The notes under the pieces: model-generated
The model's input: only the letters and a program-made list of their open reading frames with translations
What the model was told of the DNA's origin: nothing
Database searches by the model: none
Shown: in pieces, positions 43,195 to 53,500 of the stretch
Layout: each line of letters opens with the position of its first letter
How positions within the stretch are numbered: the first letter of the stretch is position 1
Translations under genes and position numbers: made by a program
Origin: Sporothrix humicola
Taxonomy: Eukaryota; Ascomycota; Sordariomycetes; Ophiostomatales; Ophiostomataceae
NCBI GenBank assembly: GCA_021396245.1
Contig: WNYE01000108.1
Coordinates: 54,508 to 118,507, forward strand
Direction of reading: 5' to 3'
DNA length: 64,000 nucleotides

Positions 43195-44055
43195 ATGTCC
43201 GACACAAGCGACTACACGATTGTTGACGATTCCTCGTCCTCGTCCTCGTCCTCAAACTTGTCCTCGGGCCAGGCGCAAGTGCAGGCGCAGGACTCGGTGC
43301 CAATTCTAGTGCCATCTCTCCGCTGCGCCGGCAACTACAAGATCATGGGCCACGCAGCCGACGAGATCAGCGAGATGCTGCAGTTGATTCGGAACAGCAT
43401 CATCACCCTCTACGAGGCTCTCTTACCCTATCTTCTTCTAGACGATGGATGGTCGCAAGAACAGGCAAAATACTATACGGCCAGCAATGTCGACTATTTC
43501 ATCGACGTGCTCAAGTTTCTGGGAGAGACGGTGGCCCTCCTCCCCGAGGAGGGCCATGTTGAGACAGCCGAACTGCTGGTCGATATCCTCGACGAGGCAA
43601 GCTCGATGCTCGTCGCTGGCGGTGAGGGAGAGCCTTATGAAAAGTTAATCGCTCAGATCGAAGTGCTCACTCACAAGTGCCTGGCGCAGGCGCAGCTGCA
43701 CGCAAGCCATTCACGCTACCCTGCCCAGGCGGAGGTCTTGCGCCGGCCTGTGGTAAAAACTGCCATCTACCATGTCCTTGCCTCTCTCTCGTTTGAGAAC
43801 CGAGACGCCGCGCGTTCGGTGGCCAACGTTCATTACGCGCTGCTTCCCACATACGTGCGGTCGCTTACGTCCATCTACGGGTCTGCTTCGGGCGCGTCGT
43901 CCGGGTACGTTGAATACGCAAAGTCCGTGCTGGCCGAGCTGGACAGGGGAAGCAACGGTACAGAGAGCAAGACGTCTTGGTACACTTGGTACACTTGGTA
44001 CCGTATGTTGAGCGGCTGGCAGGTGCGTAAGTGGTGCTCGTCTTTCTGGCGCTAA
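43195..44055 (+). CDS. Hypothetical acidic protein of about 286-288 residues
   Basis: Starts MSDTSDYTIVDDSS followed by a Ser run. The rest looks mainly helical (EISEMLQLIRNSIITLYEALL, VDYFIDVLKFLGETVALLPEEG, TAELLVDILDEASSML, YEKLIAQIEVLTHKCLAQAQ), which may be a repeat-helical fold. I recognise no family. The C-terminus is uncertain. Read straight through, it ends RKWCSSFWR at 44055. A donor CAG/GTGCGT at 44023 and an acceptor ATCATCAG ending at 44078, with a GCTAAC branch site, would replace this by CTGRRKTEFKSL ending at 44117. A short TGGTACACT repeat gives WYTWYTWY near the end. The start is chosen at the first ATG after the T-rich leader. The gene converges on the kinase gene. Confidence 0.65.
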   Translation: MSDTSDYTIVDDSSSSSSSSNLSSGQAQVQAQDSVPILVPSLRCAGNYKIMGHAADEISEMLQLIRNSIITLYEALLPYLLLDDGWSQEQAKYYTASNVDYFIDVLKFLGETVALLPEEGHVETAELLVDILDEASSMLVAGGEGEPYEKLIAQIEVLTHKCLAQAQLHASHSRYPAQAEVLRRPVVKTAIYHVLASLSFENRDAARSVANVHYALLPTYVRSLTSIYGSASGASSGYVEYAKSVLAELDRGSNGTESKTSWYTWYTWYRMLSGWQVRKWCSSFWR

Positions 44056-44166
44056 CCTGGGGGAACGTCCATCATCAGTGCACGGGACGAAGAAAAACAG
44101 AATTTAAAAGCCTGTAAAAACTATTCAACTATGAAAGATGGATTTGAATTCAAACGAGCGTGAGAG

Positions 44167-47100
44167 TCATACTGCCTCGTTGACATTGACATTAGCGTTG
44201 ACATTGACGACATTGACGACATTGACGTCAACACCAAGCTTGCCCCGCCCGACATCGTCGCCCGGCTCGCCCATGTCCTCTTCCTCTTTGGGAGTGTCCT
44301 CATCGCCCTCATCGTCTTCGTAAATCTCCTCGATGAGCTCGCCGGGCCCCTGGATGATGGGGCTGAACTGGTCGACCTCTTCAATGTCGTCGGTGGTGTT
44401 TTCGTCCAACAAGAAGCGGCTGATGGCGGCGTGCCCGTTGGCGGCCGCCTCGTCTTCGTCTTCGTCGCCTTCCTCCATATCCTCCATCTCTTCCTCTTCC
44501 TCCTCGTCCTCTTCCTCAATGGTAATCTCGCCCGACCGGCGGCCGAGACCGCTGGCCGACGCGCTGCGCGAGTGCGAGTGTTTCGCGCCGGAACTGCCGC
44601 CGCTGGCACTCCGTCCAGAGGCTCCGCTCCCGTTGTTGTTACCAAACGACAGCATGGGCCCCTTGAAGATGTTGCGCTTGCGCTTGGCAAACATGACGGG
44701 TGTGCCGCTGCCGCCGAAGCCGGGGCCAAGGCCGCCACTACCCGGCATGCCGCCCGCTTGGTAGCCGCTGCCAAACGGATTTGGCGAGCCAGGCGCCCTG
44801 CCCAGAGGCATGCCCTCGTTAAAGGCGTGCGCGGCCGAGGCGGAGGACGACGATGTAAAGACAGACCCGCGGACCAACCTTAAATTGCTCGGGAAGGATG
44901 TCGTCGTGGGTGTCGCCGGCAGGACCTTGACCGAGTGGTGCGGGGAGCGGCCGACAGCGCTGACACTGCCGCCGCCGGCGCCTGTTGCTGTTGAGACGGA
45001 CCCGTTCGAGCTCGTTGACGACGCTTTGGAGTGCGAGTGGTGGTGCTGGTGCTGGTGGATCGAGCGGATGGACGAGACGGACGAGGATGTTGATTTGCGG
45101 CCGCGTAGACCGTGGCCGTGGCCGGCCGAGGAACGGCGGACCGCCCGGGGCGTCAAAGGCGAGGGGGACAAGGACTGGCGCTTGTATGACGTGGTTGTTT
45201 GTAAACGGGGTGCGGACGATAGTTGTGACTGTGTCTGTCCTTGGGGCTGCCCCTGAGACACCTGGTAGTAATTATACTGGTAGTTGGTATTGGCCGTGGC
45301 TGACAGGCTTGGCGACAGAGGACTGTTTGCCGTGCTGCTGCCGCTCGTGACGGCGCCGCCGCCCAGGCTGCCTGGTGTTCCCAGGTCGTCCAGCCTCAAA
45401 GCGCCCGCGAGGGCACCGCCAGATGCTGCACCGTTGCTGCTTGGGCCGGCTGATGTAGGATTGTTGTTGTTGGCGACCTTGGCGAACCCGTTGGCCACGA
45501 CACCTTTAGGCAGACTCGCCGTGTTGGACCCAGAAATGCCGAGAGCGCCGCCACTACTGCCACCGACTCCGCCCGACCCTGATGCCGGGTATTTGCTCGT
45601 CTGTGGTCGTGGACTGCTCGCTTTCGAGTCTTTGCCCCGACTGCCACCGCCAGCGGCCTCTTTGTTGCTGCCGGCGCCGCCGTTGTTGCTGCTGCCCGTC
45701 CCGCTCATCGGTTTCGGTACGAGGTTCGGCGTTGAGTGGCTGCCGCGTTTTCCTACACCCTTGGTCCGCCGCGTGCTCTCGGCGATCCAGTGCGTCATGT
45801 TCTTCCAGTGCGTGATGATGACTTGCGACGTCTTTTTGCGGACCTTTTGGCCGCCGTTGGTGTTGCTCGCGGCGCCATTGGCATTCCCGTTGGCGTTGCT
45901 GCCGCCAGCGATATGCACCCCGTTGACACCAGCCCCTGCCGCCGCCAGGGCGTCGCTCGTCGTGACGAGGTGCAGCGTCGATCCCCTGGACCGGGCACTC
46001 CGCAGGACGCCTTCCTTAGGCGGCGGGATGGGCCGGCGCTGGCGGGACGAGCTGGCCGACCGCAGCGAGTCCTTGTCGACGGGTCGTGGGCGGGTTTCGC
46101 CGCTGGTCCGCCGGCCGCGGCTGTTGCGGTTGCTGCTGAAGCCGCCGGCATGCATGCCGACAGGCATGCCTGCACTATTTGCCTTTAGCACCTCGTTGAC
46201 ACGCCCCAGCTCCGACAGGCCCGGAAAGTCTTCGATTCTCAAACTGTCGTAGTGCCCGCTGCGGCGCTGCGTGCGGCCTCGTGACGATTTCGGCGTGGGC
46301 GGGTCGCTCAGCTTGACGTAGCTGGAGCCGGCCTCTTCGACGGTCGCGAGGCGCTCGAGGCGGCTCGACGTGGTGGACAGCCGCCGCGAGTTGCGGTTCT
46401 CGAGCTCCTTTTCTTTGCGTTTGCGCTCGCGGCGCGCCAGCTTGCGCTGTTCTTTCTCGATCAGCAGCGTCCACCAGCCGGCGAGCGCGTCGCACCGCTG
46501 CGCCAGCACGCTCTCAATGACGGTGTCAATGTCGACGCCGGCGCTGCGCATGCGCTGCAGCGAGTCCTTCTCGACGGGCGTGGTAAAGGGCGAGGGCTGG
46601 GGCATTTCGAGGATGGTCAGTTGTTGCGGGGCGTGGTCGGCCAGAAAGGGGTGAGATAAAATGTCGGGGAGGGTTGGTCGTAGGAGGGGCCGTTTCGAGA
46701 GCATGGCTTTTATCAGACTCAGCGCGTCGGCGGGCAGGTGGTCGGGGTACTTTGGCTCTTCGGCCAGGATCGTGCGGCGCGTCACGTCGTCGTCGTCGTC
46801 GTCAAAGGGCAGCTCGCCACACAGCAGCGCATAGAGAATCACGCCGAGGCTCCACACGTCGACCTTTTCGCCGGCGTACTTTTCGCCTTTCAACATTTCC
46901 GGGGCGGAGTAGCAGATGGTGCCGCAAAACGTCTGCAGGTAGTTGGACTTGCCCTCGTACTCGCGCGTGAAGCCAAAGTCGACCAGTTTGACGTTTTCGT
47001 GTTTATCGAGCAAAATGTTTTCCAGCTTCAAATCGCGATGCACACACGACTGCAGGTGCACATAGGACACGGCGCCCACGAGCTGTGCAAAGATGCGCTG

Positions 47101-47505
47101 CACCTTGTCGACCGGAAGCTTACCGTGTTTCAGCAGGTAATTGTAGAGCTCGTCGCCCTGGCAGTACTCGAGCACGAGCCAGACCATGGACTCGGTGACA
47201 ATCACCTCGTAGAGGCGCGCAATGTGCGGGTGCACAAACTGGCGGTGGTGGTGGATCTCGCGCGCCAGGTTGGAGTCGTCCTTTTTCGCTGATTTCAAGA
47301 CCACTTTAGACCCGTTGGTCAGCTTGTGCGTCGCCAGGTACACCTTGCCAAACGAGCCCTTGCCGATCAGGCGGCCCAGCGTGTAGTTGCCGACCGACTT
47401 CAAATCCTTGTGCGAGAACTCGTCGAGCAGCTCCTGGTAGGAGTGGGCCAGCTTGGCCTTGCGGCCCATGGCCTCGGCCCGGACCTTTCCCGACTGCGAC
47501 TGCAT
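44167..47505 (-). CDS. kin4: Serine/threonine protein kinase, Kin4-like (CAMKL group)
   Basis: 1112 residues. The kinase domain spans about residues 41-296: IGKGSFGKVYLA (Gly loop), VVLKSAKK (ATP-binding Lys), CVHRDLKLENILLD (catalytic loop), VDFGFTREY (DFG), FCGTICYSAPEML (activation segment and APE), then VDVWSLGVILYALLCGELPF. A run of Asp (DDDDDD) follows in the late domain. The N-terminal SYQELLDEF and SVGNYTLGRLIGKG match filamentous-fungal Kin4 kinases, which in yeast act in spindle-position control; that role here is inferred. Beyond residue 300 come a charged helical segment, then ~750 low-complexity residues rich in Ser/Gly/Asn, an acidic run, and a C-terminal NVNVVNVVNVNANVNVNEAV repeat. 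No in-frame ATG lies between the upstream stop and 47505. A CACCAG acceptor-like site just before it leaves an extra 5' exon possible. Confidence 0.88.
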   Translation of the reverse strand: MQSQSGKVRAEAMGRKAKLAHSYQELLDEFSHKDLKSVGNYTLGRLIGKGSFGKVYLATHKLTNGSKVVLKSAKKDDSNLAREIHHHRQFVHPHIARLYEVIVTESMVWLVLEYCQGDELYNYLLKHGKLPVDKVQRIFAQLVGAVSYVHLQSCVHRDLKLENILLDKHENVKLVDFGFTREYEGKSNYLQTFCGTICYSAPEMLKGEKYAGEKVDVWSLGVILYALLCGELPFDDDDDDVTRRTILAEEPKYPDHLPADALSLIKAMLSKRPLLRPTLPDILSHPFLADHAPQQLTILEMPQPSPFTTPVEKDSLQRMRSAGVDIDTVIESVLAQRCDALAGWWTLLIEKEQRKLARRERKRKEKELENRNSRRLSTTSSRLERLATVEEAGSSYVKLSDPPTPKSSRGRTQRRSGHYDSLRIEDFPGLSELGRVNEVLKANSAGMPVGMHAGGFSSNRNSRGRRTSGETRPRPVDKDSLRSASSSRQRRPIPPPKEGVLRSARSRGSTLHLVTTSDALAAAGAGVNGVHIAGGSNANGNANGAASNTNGGQKVRKKTSQVIITHWKNMTHWIAESTRRTKGVGKRGSHSTPNLVPKPMSGTGSSNNGGAGSNKEAAGGGSRGKDSKASSPRPQTSKYPASGSGGVGGSSGGALGISGSNTASLPKGVVANGFAKVANNNNPTSAGPSSNGAASGGALAGALRLDDLGTPGSLGGGAVTSGSSTANSPLSPSLSATANTNYQYNYYQVSQGQPQGQTQSQLSSAPRLQTTTSYKRQSLSPSPLTPRAVRRSSAGHGHGLRGRKSTSSSVSSIRSIHQHQHHHSHSKASSTSSNGSVSTATGAGGGSVSAVGRSPHHSVKVLPATPTTTSFPSNLRLVRGSVFTSSSSASAAHAFNEGMPLGRAPGSPNPFGSGYQAGGMPGSGGLGPGFGGSGTPVMFAKRKRNIFKGPMLSFGNNNGSGASGRSASGGSSGAKHSHSRSASASGLGRRSGEITIEEEDEEEEEEMEDMEEGDEDEDEAAANGHAAISRFLLDENTTDDIEEVDQFSPIIQGPGELIEEIYEDDEGDEDTPKEEEDMGEPGDDVGRGKLGVDVNVVNVVNVNANVNVNEAV

Positions 47506-50500
47506 CTCGCGCTCCTCCGGCGGCCGCGCCGCCTGGTGAGTGTGGGTAGGTGTTTACTGTTGGTGGAGAGGAAGGCGATGGGGTCGTGGTGTGTGTGTAA
47601 GTGTCGGGGGAAGCAATTCGTCGATTCGATTGTTGGTGGGAACGCGGTTTTATGAAAGGGACGAAAAGACGCTCGATGTCGCTAAGGACGTTGCTGCAGA
47701 AAAATCATTCCCTGGCCATCAACATCGGCAAGAAAGGCCAGAATGCCAATGGCTATGAATGTTGTCGACGTCGGCTGAAGAGTGCTGCTCTAAGAAAAGG
47801 GGGCGTGGGGGGGAGGCTGTCGTTGAAGAATCGTGAGGAGGCGAAGAAGTTGAACAATGACGAGGCTGTGAACGGGGCGGAGAGGTGATTCGGTAGTGAC
47901 GATGTCGTTCAATCCGTCCGATGGGAAGTGTCGTCGGTACGGCGCCGTGATTGAGTTGACGGCCGTCGTGTCGTGATGCCGTCGTGATCGATGCGGAGGG
48001 AAATTGAAAAGGACGTCCGTTGTCTTTGGCCTTGCCGGGCTTTAGATTGAGAAGACGCGAAACCGAGGCAGGTGCTGGCGTATGTTGGCGTGGCAGGCGA
48101 AACGTAACTGGCTGTATCTGGCTGTTTCTCCGTCTTTTTTGCTGGTAGCGCCCTGCAAAGTCCCTGCACGCCGCGCAAAATAGCGTTGATGTCGGGGGAT
48201 GAGGAGCCACTAAGATTAGACGGGCTAGGGGGAAAGAGGGAAGGGAAAAACAAGTTTCAATGGAGCCCTTGGAATTTCGATCGTTCTATGGATTCTACAA
48301 GGGAGACAGGAGACAAGCAACGATCGCTCCTGTCATAATTGCAATTCGGGGCGACATGGCAAGAACGATCGTCAGCAAGCCATAGCCAGGAAGGGGCGAT
48401 GCACGAGAAACAGGAAAGACATCCAGACATCGAGTCATTACGATTGTTACAAAGAAACGGGAAGAACGACTGGTTGACTTGACGCTGGGACCCGTTCGAT
48501 TGCGCTTTCCGTCTCCTGTTTCGCTGGATTTTGCACATTGCACATTGCAGATTTGCTGGAGATCAGGGCGCCTACCCCACACACGAACACCCTGGGAAAA
48601 AAAGAAAGAGCGACCGCTAAAACGCCGCCAAAAGCCGCCAACATGCCGCCAACCCTTTCTGATCGGACCACTGAGAGCCCTGGAACGCACGAAGAAGGAA
48701 CGAAAGAAACGGAGGAACCCCTTTCTCCGTGCAGGTCTTGAAGAAACACTTTTTTGACAGGGGTCGACGCCGGGGCTCTTAATGTGGGGCTCCGTGCGTT
48801 GTGATGCGTGTGCAAAATGAGAAAAGTTTCCATAATGAGGGCAATGTCTCCATTCCAGGTGCAACTGAAGAGCTTGAACAAGAATAAAAATAGGGGATAT
48901 TGCTTCAGACGAGAATAAAAGAAAAGATGGGATGAAACGGAGAGGAAAACAGCGAAAAAAGTTTGAAAAACAAAAATTGAAGGAGAACGACCAAACAGAA
49001 CCTGATATCAGGGTCAGAACTGCATCGATGCTTGCAATAAGAAGATTTACGGCCAGATCAATACACGTAAGCGGAAACATCTTACAATCTTATCCAACGA
49101 CACCAACGTCTCACAAGACGGTGAAGATTCACCAGGATGCTTGTCAACAAAGATGGACGCCCAATGAGGGCATTCATATACAGTCACGTGATATCAATTT
49201 TACATCTTTTGAGGACGAGGTTTCTCGCTCGTACATCGTTCTGCAGCTTGTTGTCTCTGTAGACGTTTTCTATCAAGGTTTAAATATGCCGTCAAAGCTT
49301 GTCATCTTGTAATCTTGCCATCACGGTATGTTTCTGACAGGCTTGCCATGTGGTCTGTCGAGGGTGGCCTTGTCATCTTGCTTCTTCGGCTAGAAGTAGA
49401 GGCACAATTACAGCAACGGAAATCTACAACAAGCTTCTGAAAGAAGAGATGTATTTTTTATCCTCGGAATAACTACATCGACTTCCGTCAGAGTTGTGTT
49501 TTGAAGCGATTGGCAGGCTTGCTCGGTCGTCTGCGCGAAGTAAGTAGAGAAAGTAGCCGTATTTGGGTGTAAGTGCTGCACGTGATCCATCCTGCCTTGT
49601 AGCCTTGTCAGCATCACCACTTAAGATGCAGTGACAATCACAAGGTTTCGTGGACATATGGGAAAGGTAAAATAGTGATGAGAGGTTGGTGAAAGAAAAT
49701 CAGATCATGTTTTGGCCACTTTGACCCCTGGTGTGTGTTGATGCCTCAGTGTCAAAAGGCAAAATAACAACTTCGACACATGGCACTGACTGACACATCT
49801 TCTAGTCCTTACCGGACGGTTGGTGTCCCTAAATGCCATCAGTAGTTTCAGGGCGCATAGTGTACGAATGGAGGTGTCGAACCATATCTTTAGAGGGGTC
49901 CCCATGCACTTTCTCATCCATCCTTCATGCTTCTTGCCCAGGAGAAGCACATGTCAAAGGGTTGAGGCGATGTATGAGAGAGTTTCTTGACGTTTATTAA
50001 CAAATATTGGGATAATAGTCAAAATGAAAGCTGTATCTCCTACTTTCATTTGAAATATATCAAATATCATCACCGCTTCTTCGGCCGGGTCGCCCATCTG
50101 TGCCCGGACTTCCGTCGGGCAAGCCACAGCGAGCTCTGCATCCCGACTTACCCGTGGAACTGGATCTCGAGGAGAGAACAAGCCTCTGAAATATGAGTCA
50201 GCATGGACAAAAGCACACTTTCTTCAGCTAACAGAACCGAGCATCTCCTGTTCATCACCCGTTGAGGAACTGTAAAAACTGCGATATGGGGTGACCGTTG
50301 CTGTAGAATGGAGGCGAGAAGGAGGAAAAAAGGGGGGAATAGGGAGGGAAAAGGAAGAAATAGGAAGAAATAAACATCGCCAAAAGTCTTCAAAATGGAA
50401 AAACAATCCAAGTCGAACAAGTCCAAATAATGCGGACCCAAAACAACGGTAGTAACGAACAATAGTGTGATTTCTCAGCCTTGAGTAACACAACTTAGCG

Positions 50501-53500
50501 GAGGGGACTGAACAACAGCATCAACCACGCCTCTGCAACTGAATACAGTGATTTTCGAGAATGGACACCACCACGCATATCGATAAGAACAGGTCAAACT
50601 TGCCGTCATTGGTACAATGCTAGCCCAAATGACCTTTTCAACTTAATGTTGCCTTTGTCAACGCGCTTACCTTGTCACTGCTTTATTTTGTGTATTGTTA
50701 ACCCCCGTGTCACCATTTTTGGCTTCACCGGGTCATGGTTATGCAACGTGGCCGGCAACCTCTGTCTGACAAAAATAAAGGGTAATTGTTGTTAAGTTCA
50801 TCTGTCCCTGATTCCGGCCAAGGGCGGACAGGGCGCGCAAAAAGGCACATGACGGCCAAGTAGGCACTCACCGAGTGTTGGCACCAAGCATTGATGTCCC
50901 GGATAGGTAACTTGAAGTGTAAAAAAGGAAACGGTAGTTTCACAGGTATGACCAGAGCTACTGTCGGTCGCCCACGTACGCCCCCCGTTATCAAGTCCGT
51001 TGATATATTGAAGGAGTCCTCTCGGCCCGCGTGCGTGGCTACAGGGATCGGTCCCGTGGACAAAATTTCGTGCACTTTCGGCATCGGCAATCAAAGAATT
51101 GAATTGCAGGGCTGTCGGAAACACGTCTCGTGATGATTTGTTGCTCACGACCTAGAGCTCCTGGGCGAGGCGGATGGCTCACTGCGTTTGCATTAGCTTC
51201 TTGCATTGTTTGACATACGGTGAGATAAACAATTGAAATAAAAGGGGAGCAGGTAGCGGTGAGACCCAAACAAAGCTGCACAAACCTTTACGTGGAGGTC
51301 GTCATCCACACCGTCGAAGAAAATGATATGATAAGTTCTGGCCTTGCCATTAAATGGGGGCACACAGCGTGGATAAGGGTGGTCGAGACAAGGCCAGAAA
51401 AAAAGCAAATCCCAATCCAATCAGGAGCTTGAAAGATATTGAACAAGGATATCGCAAGGTTGGATCAATAGCCAATGATTGCTGTTGATGAAAGAAGCAA
51501 ATTGCTGCATGTCGGGCATTTTTTTTCTCTTCTTTTTTGTTGTTGGTCGTCCAAGCATCCCACGCTCGGCCTTGCAAATCTGTAAAATGTGTCGTCCCCC
51601 ACGCTCATCTTCTGTGACGAGCCCATCTTGTGCCGTTTCACGTGAGGGAAAGGTCCTGCAGGCCAAAGTGCTTGTTTTTCGAGAGGGTACAAAAATAAAC
51701 GTTGATGGTTGTTGGTGACAATTGCGTGGGAGGATGTGGGAAAGGGGCGGCAGAAGGCGCCATCCATACAAAACACGCAACGGGACGTTGTCAACGGCGC
51801 GTAGAAACAAAAGGGAAGGAGCGATCATGATCACATCCCGTCCGCATCGAGCCAGTCCCAGTGGGAGAAGGAGCCTGGGCGCCTCTTTCCCGGGCGGCTT
51901 CCGTGCAGGCCGCACGGCAACCGACCCAGGGGGAGGCCTGCCATGGTCAGGGATATTTTAAGAGAGGCTCGATATTACTACGACGTTAATTATTTGACGA
52001 AGCTATTAATACATTGGGAATTTACGACTTTCGCTTTGAGAATATCTCATTTGCTCTAGGTTGAGAAATGCACTGTAAATTGCTGCGATAGAACCATTTG
52101 AGCGAGCAGAGTTCCTTCTTCCTTAGGTGGGGGTCATTGGTCATGAAAGACTTTAAGATCAAGAAGGAGCGATGGGGAAAGAGGCAGGGTCACAGTTCTC
52201 AACGTGAGAAAGTGCGACTGTCGGCAAACGGCAAGAGCGAGCAAGGTCGATGTTGTACAGGCTTGGCGAGGGGCATTTGAATCGTTCGATATGGGAAGGT
52301 ACGGTGACAAGGTGACAGTGACGGAAGTGACGACCTAGCAAGAGCCATTTTCTTTTTCATCAATCACTTGTCCTCTCCCAAGTGCAACCAATTCGTCTTA
52401 GCCGTGTCGTCTGGACCATCATGAACTTTGCCATTTCAGTCCTTTTTAGATGTCAACCGCCAAGCGGGCCATTCTCGACCGGTTCGTTTTATGGTGAGCC
52501 AGTCGGATGCTGCCGCGGGACGATGGGCTTGTTAGACGAGATGCGCCATCCTTTCCACTTTCCTTCTTACCTCTTGTTTTATTTGCTCCTTCCATTTGTT
52601 CCGTGTTTTTCTCTTGTCTGATATTTTTTCTCTTTCCAAATGGGCGTACCGCTGGTGACCTGATGTGTCACAGCAGGAGCGATGTCCGTGGGCAGCAGGG
52701 CATGCTTGATTCACAGATGCAACACACGGTGGTATTGATTATTACCATGTTCGGAAGGGGCATGCGTGTGCGAGCTGCAGATAAAGTTGTCGCGCCAAAT
52801 GGCCACAAAACAGGCAAGGGCTCGTTCCCCGGGATTCTGGAATTGTCGTGAGGTCCTAAGTCGGAGTGAAGTCGGGGCAGGTAAGAGCGACCAAGACGGA
52901 GAAATAGAGAGTGAGAGAGAGAAAAAAACGATGAAGGATGAGGGCAGGTGCGGAGGCGACGATTTGCATCGTGAATCGTTCTCCGCCTCTGCATCATTTC
53001 CCCTCTTTGGATCGCTTTCGGCCAAAATTGACGAACCTCATCTGCTCACTTGTCTGGGGTGGCCAATTGTTCGTTTTCCATTTTCTGTCACTTGCGTCGA
53101 CTTACATGATGAAAGATGGACCAGGGCGTCAATCTAAATTAGCGGCGTGGGGGTTCATTCTTCTGTGGCCATCGTTATTGAGGTACGTACCTTTTGGCCT
53201 TTTGACTTTTTGGATTTTATGTAAGATGCCGTCTGCGTTTCTGGAAATAATGACAATAAAGCAGGACATATTCTGTGCCTCATTTATCTCACGTCGGACG
53301 AAGAGGACTCGGGCTTTGCTTTCGTGATTATTACTGCCTCGCTATTTCCCGGATTGATGCTCTGGTCCTGCCCTGTGCAAGCCAACCGGTCGCCAAGATG
53401 AGCGGGGACTCCGTTCCGGTGTAGGAAGGAAGCCTCATTGCATGGAACTTACTTATGAGCAAAACAGGCCTACATTTGTGTATCGCTCTTGCCAAACAAT

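Noticed and set aside
45284..46252. Plus-strand frame of 322 codons opposite the kinase tail
   Set aside because: It is Pro/Leu/Ala-rich noise complementary to the Ser/Gly/Asn-rich kinase C-terminus.
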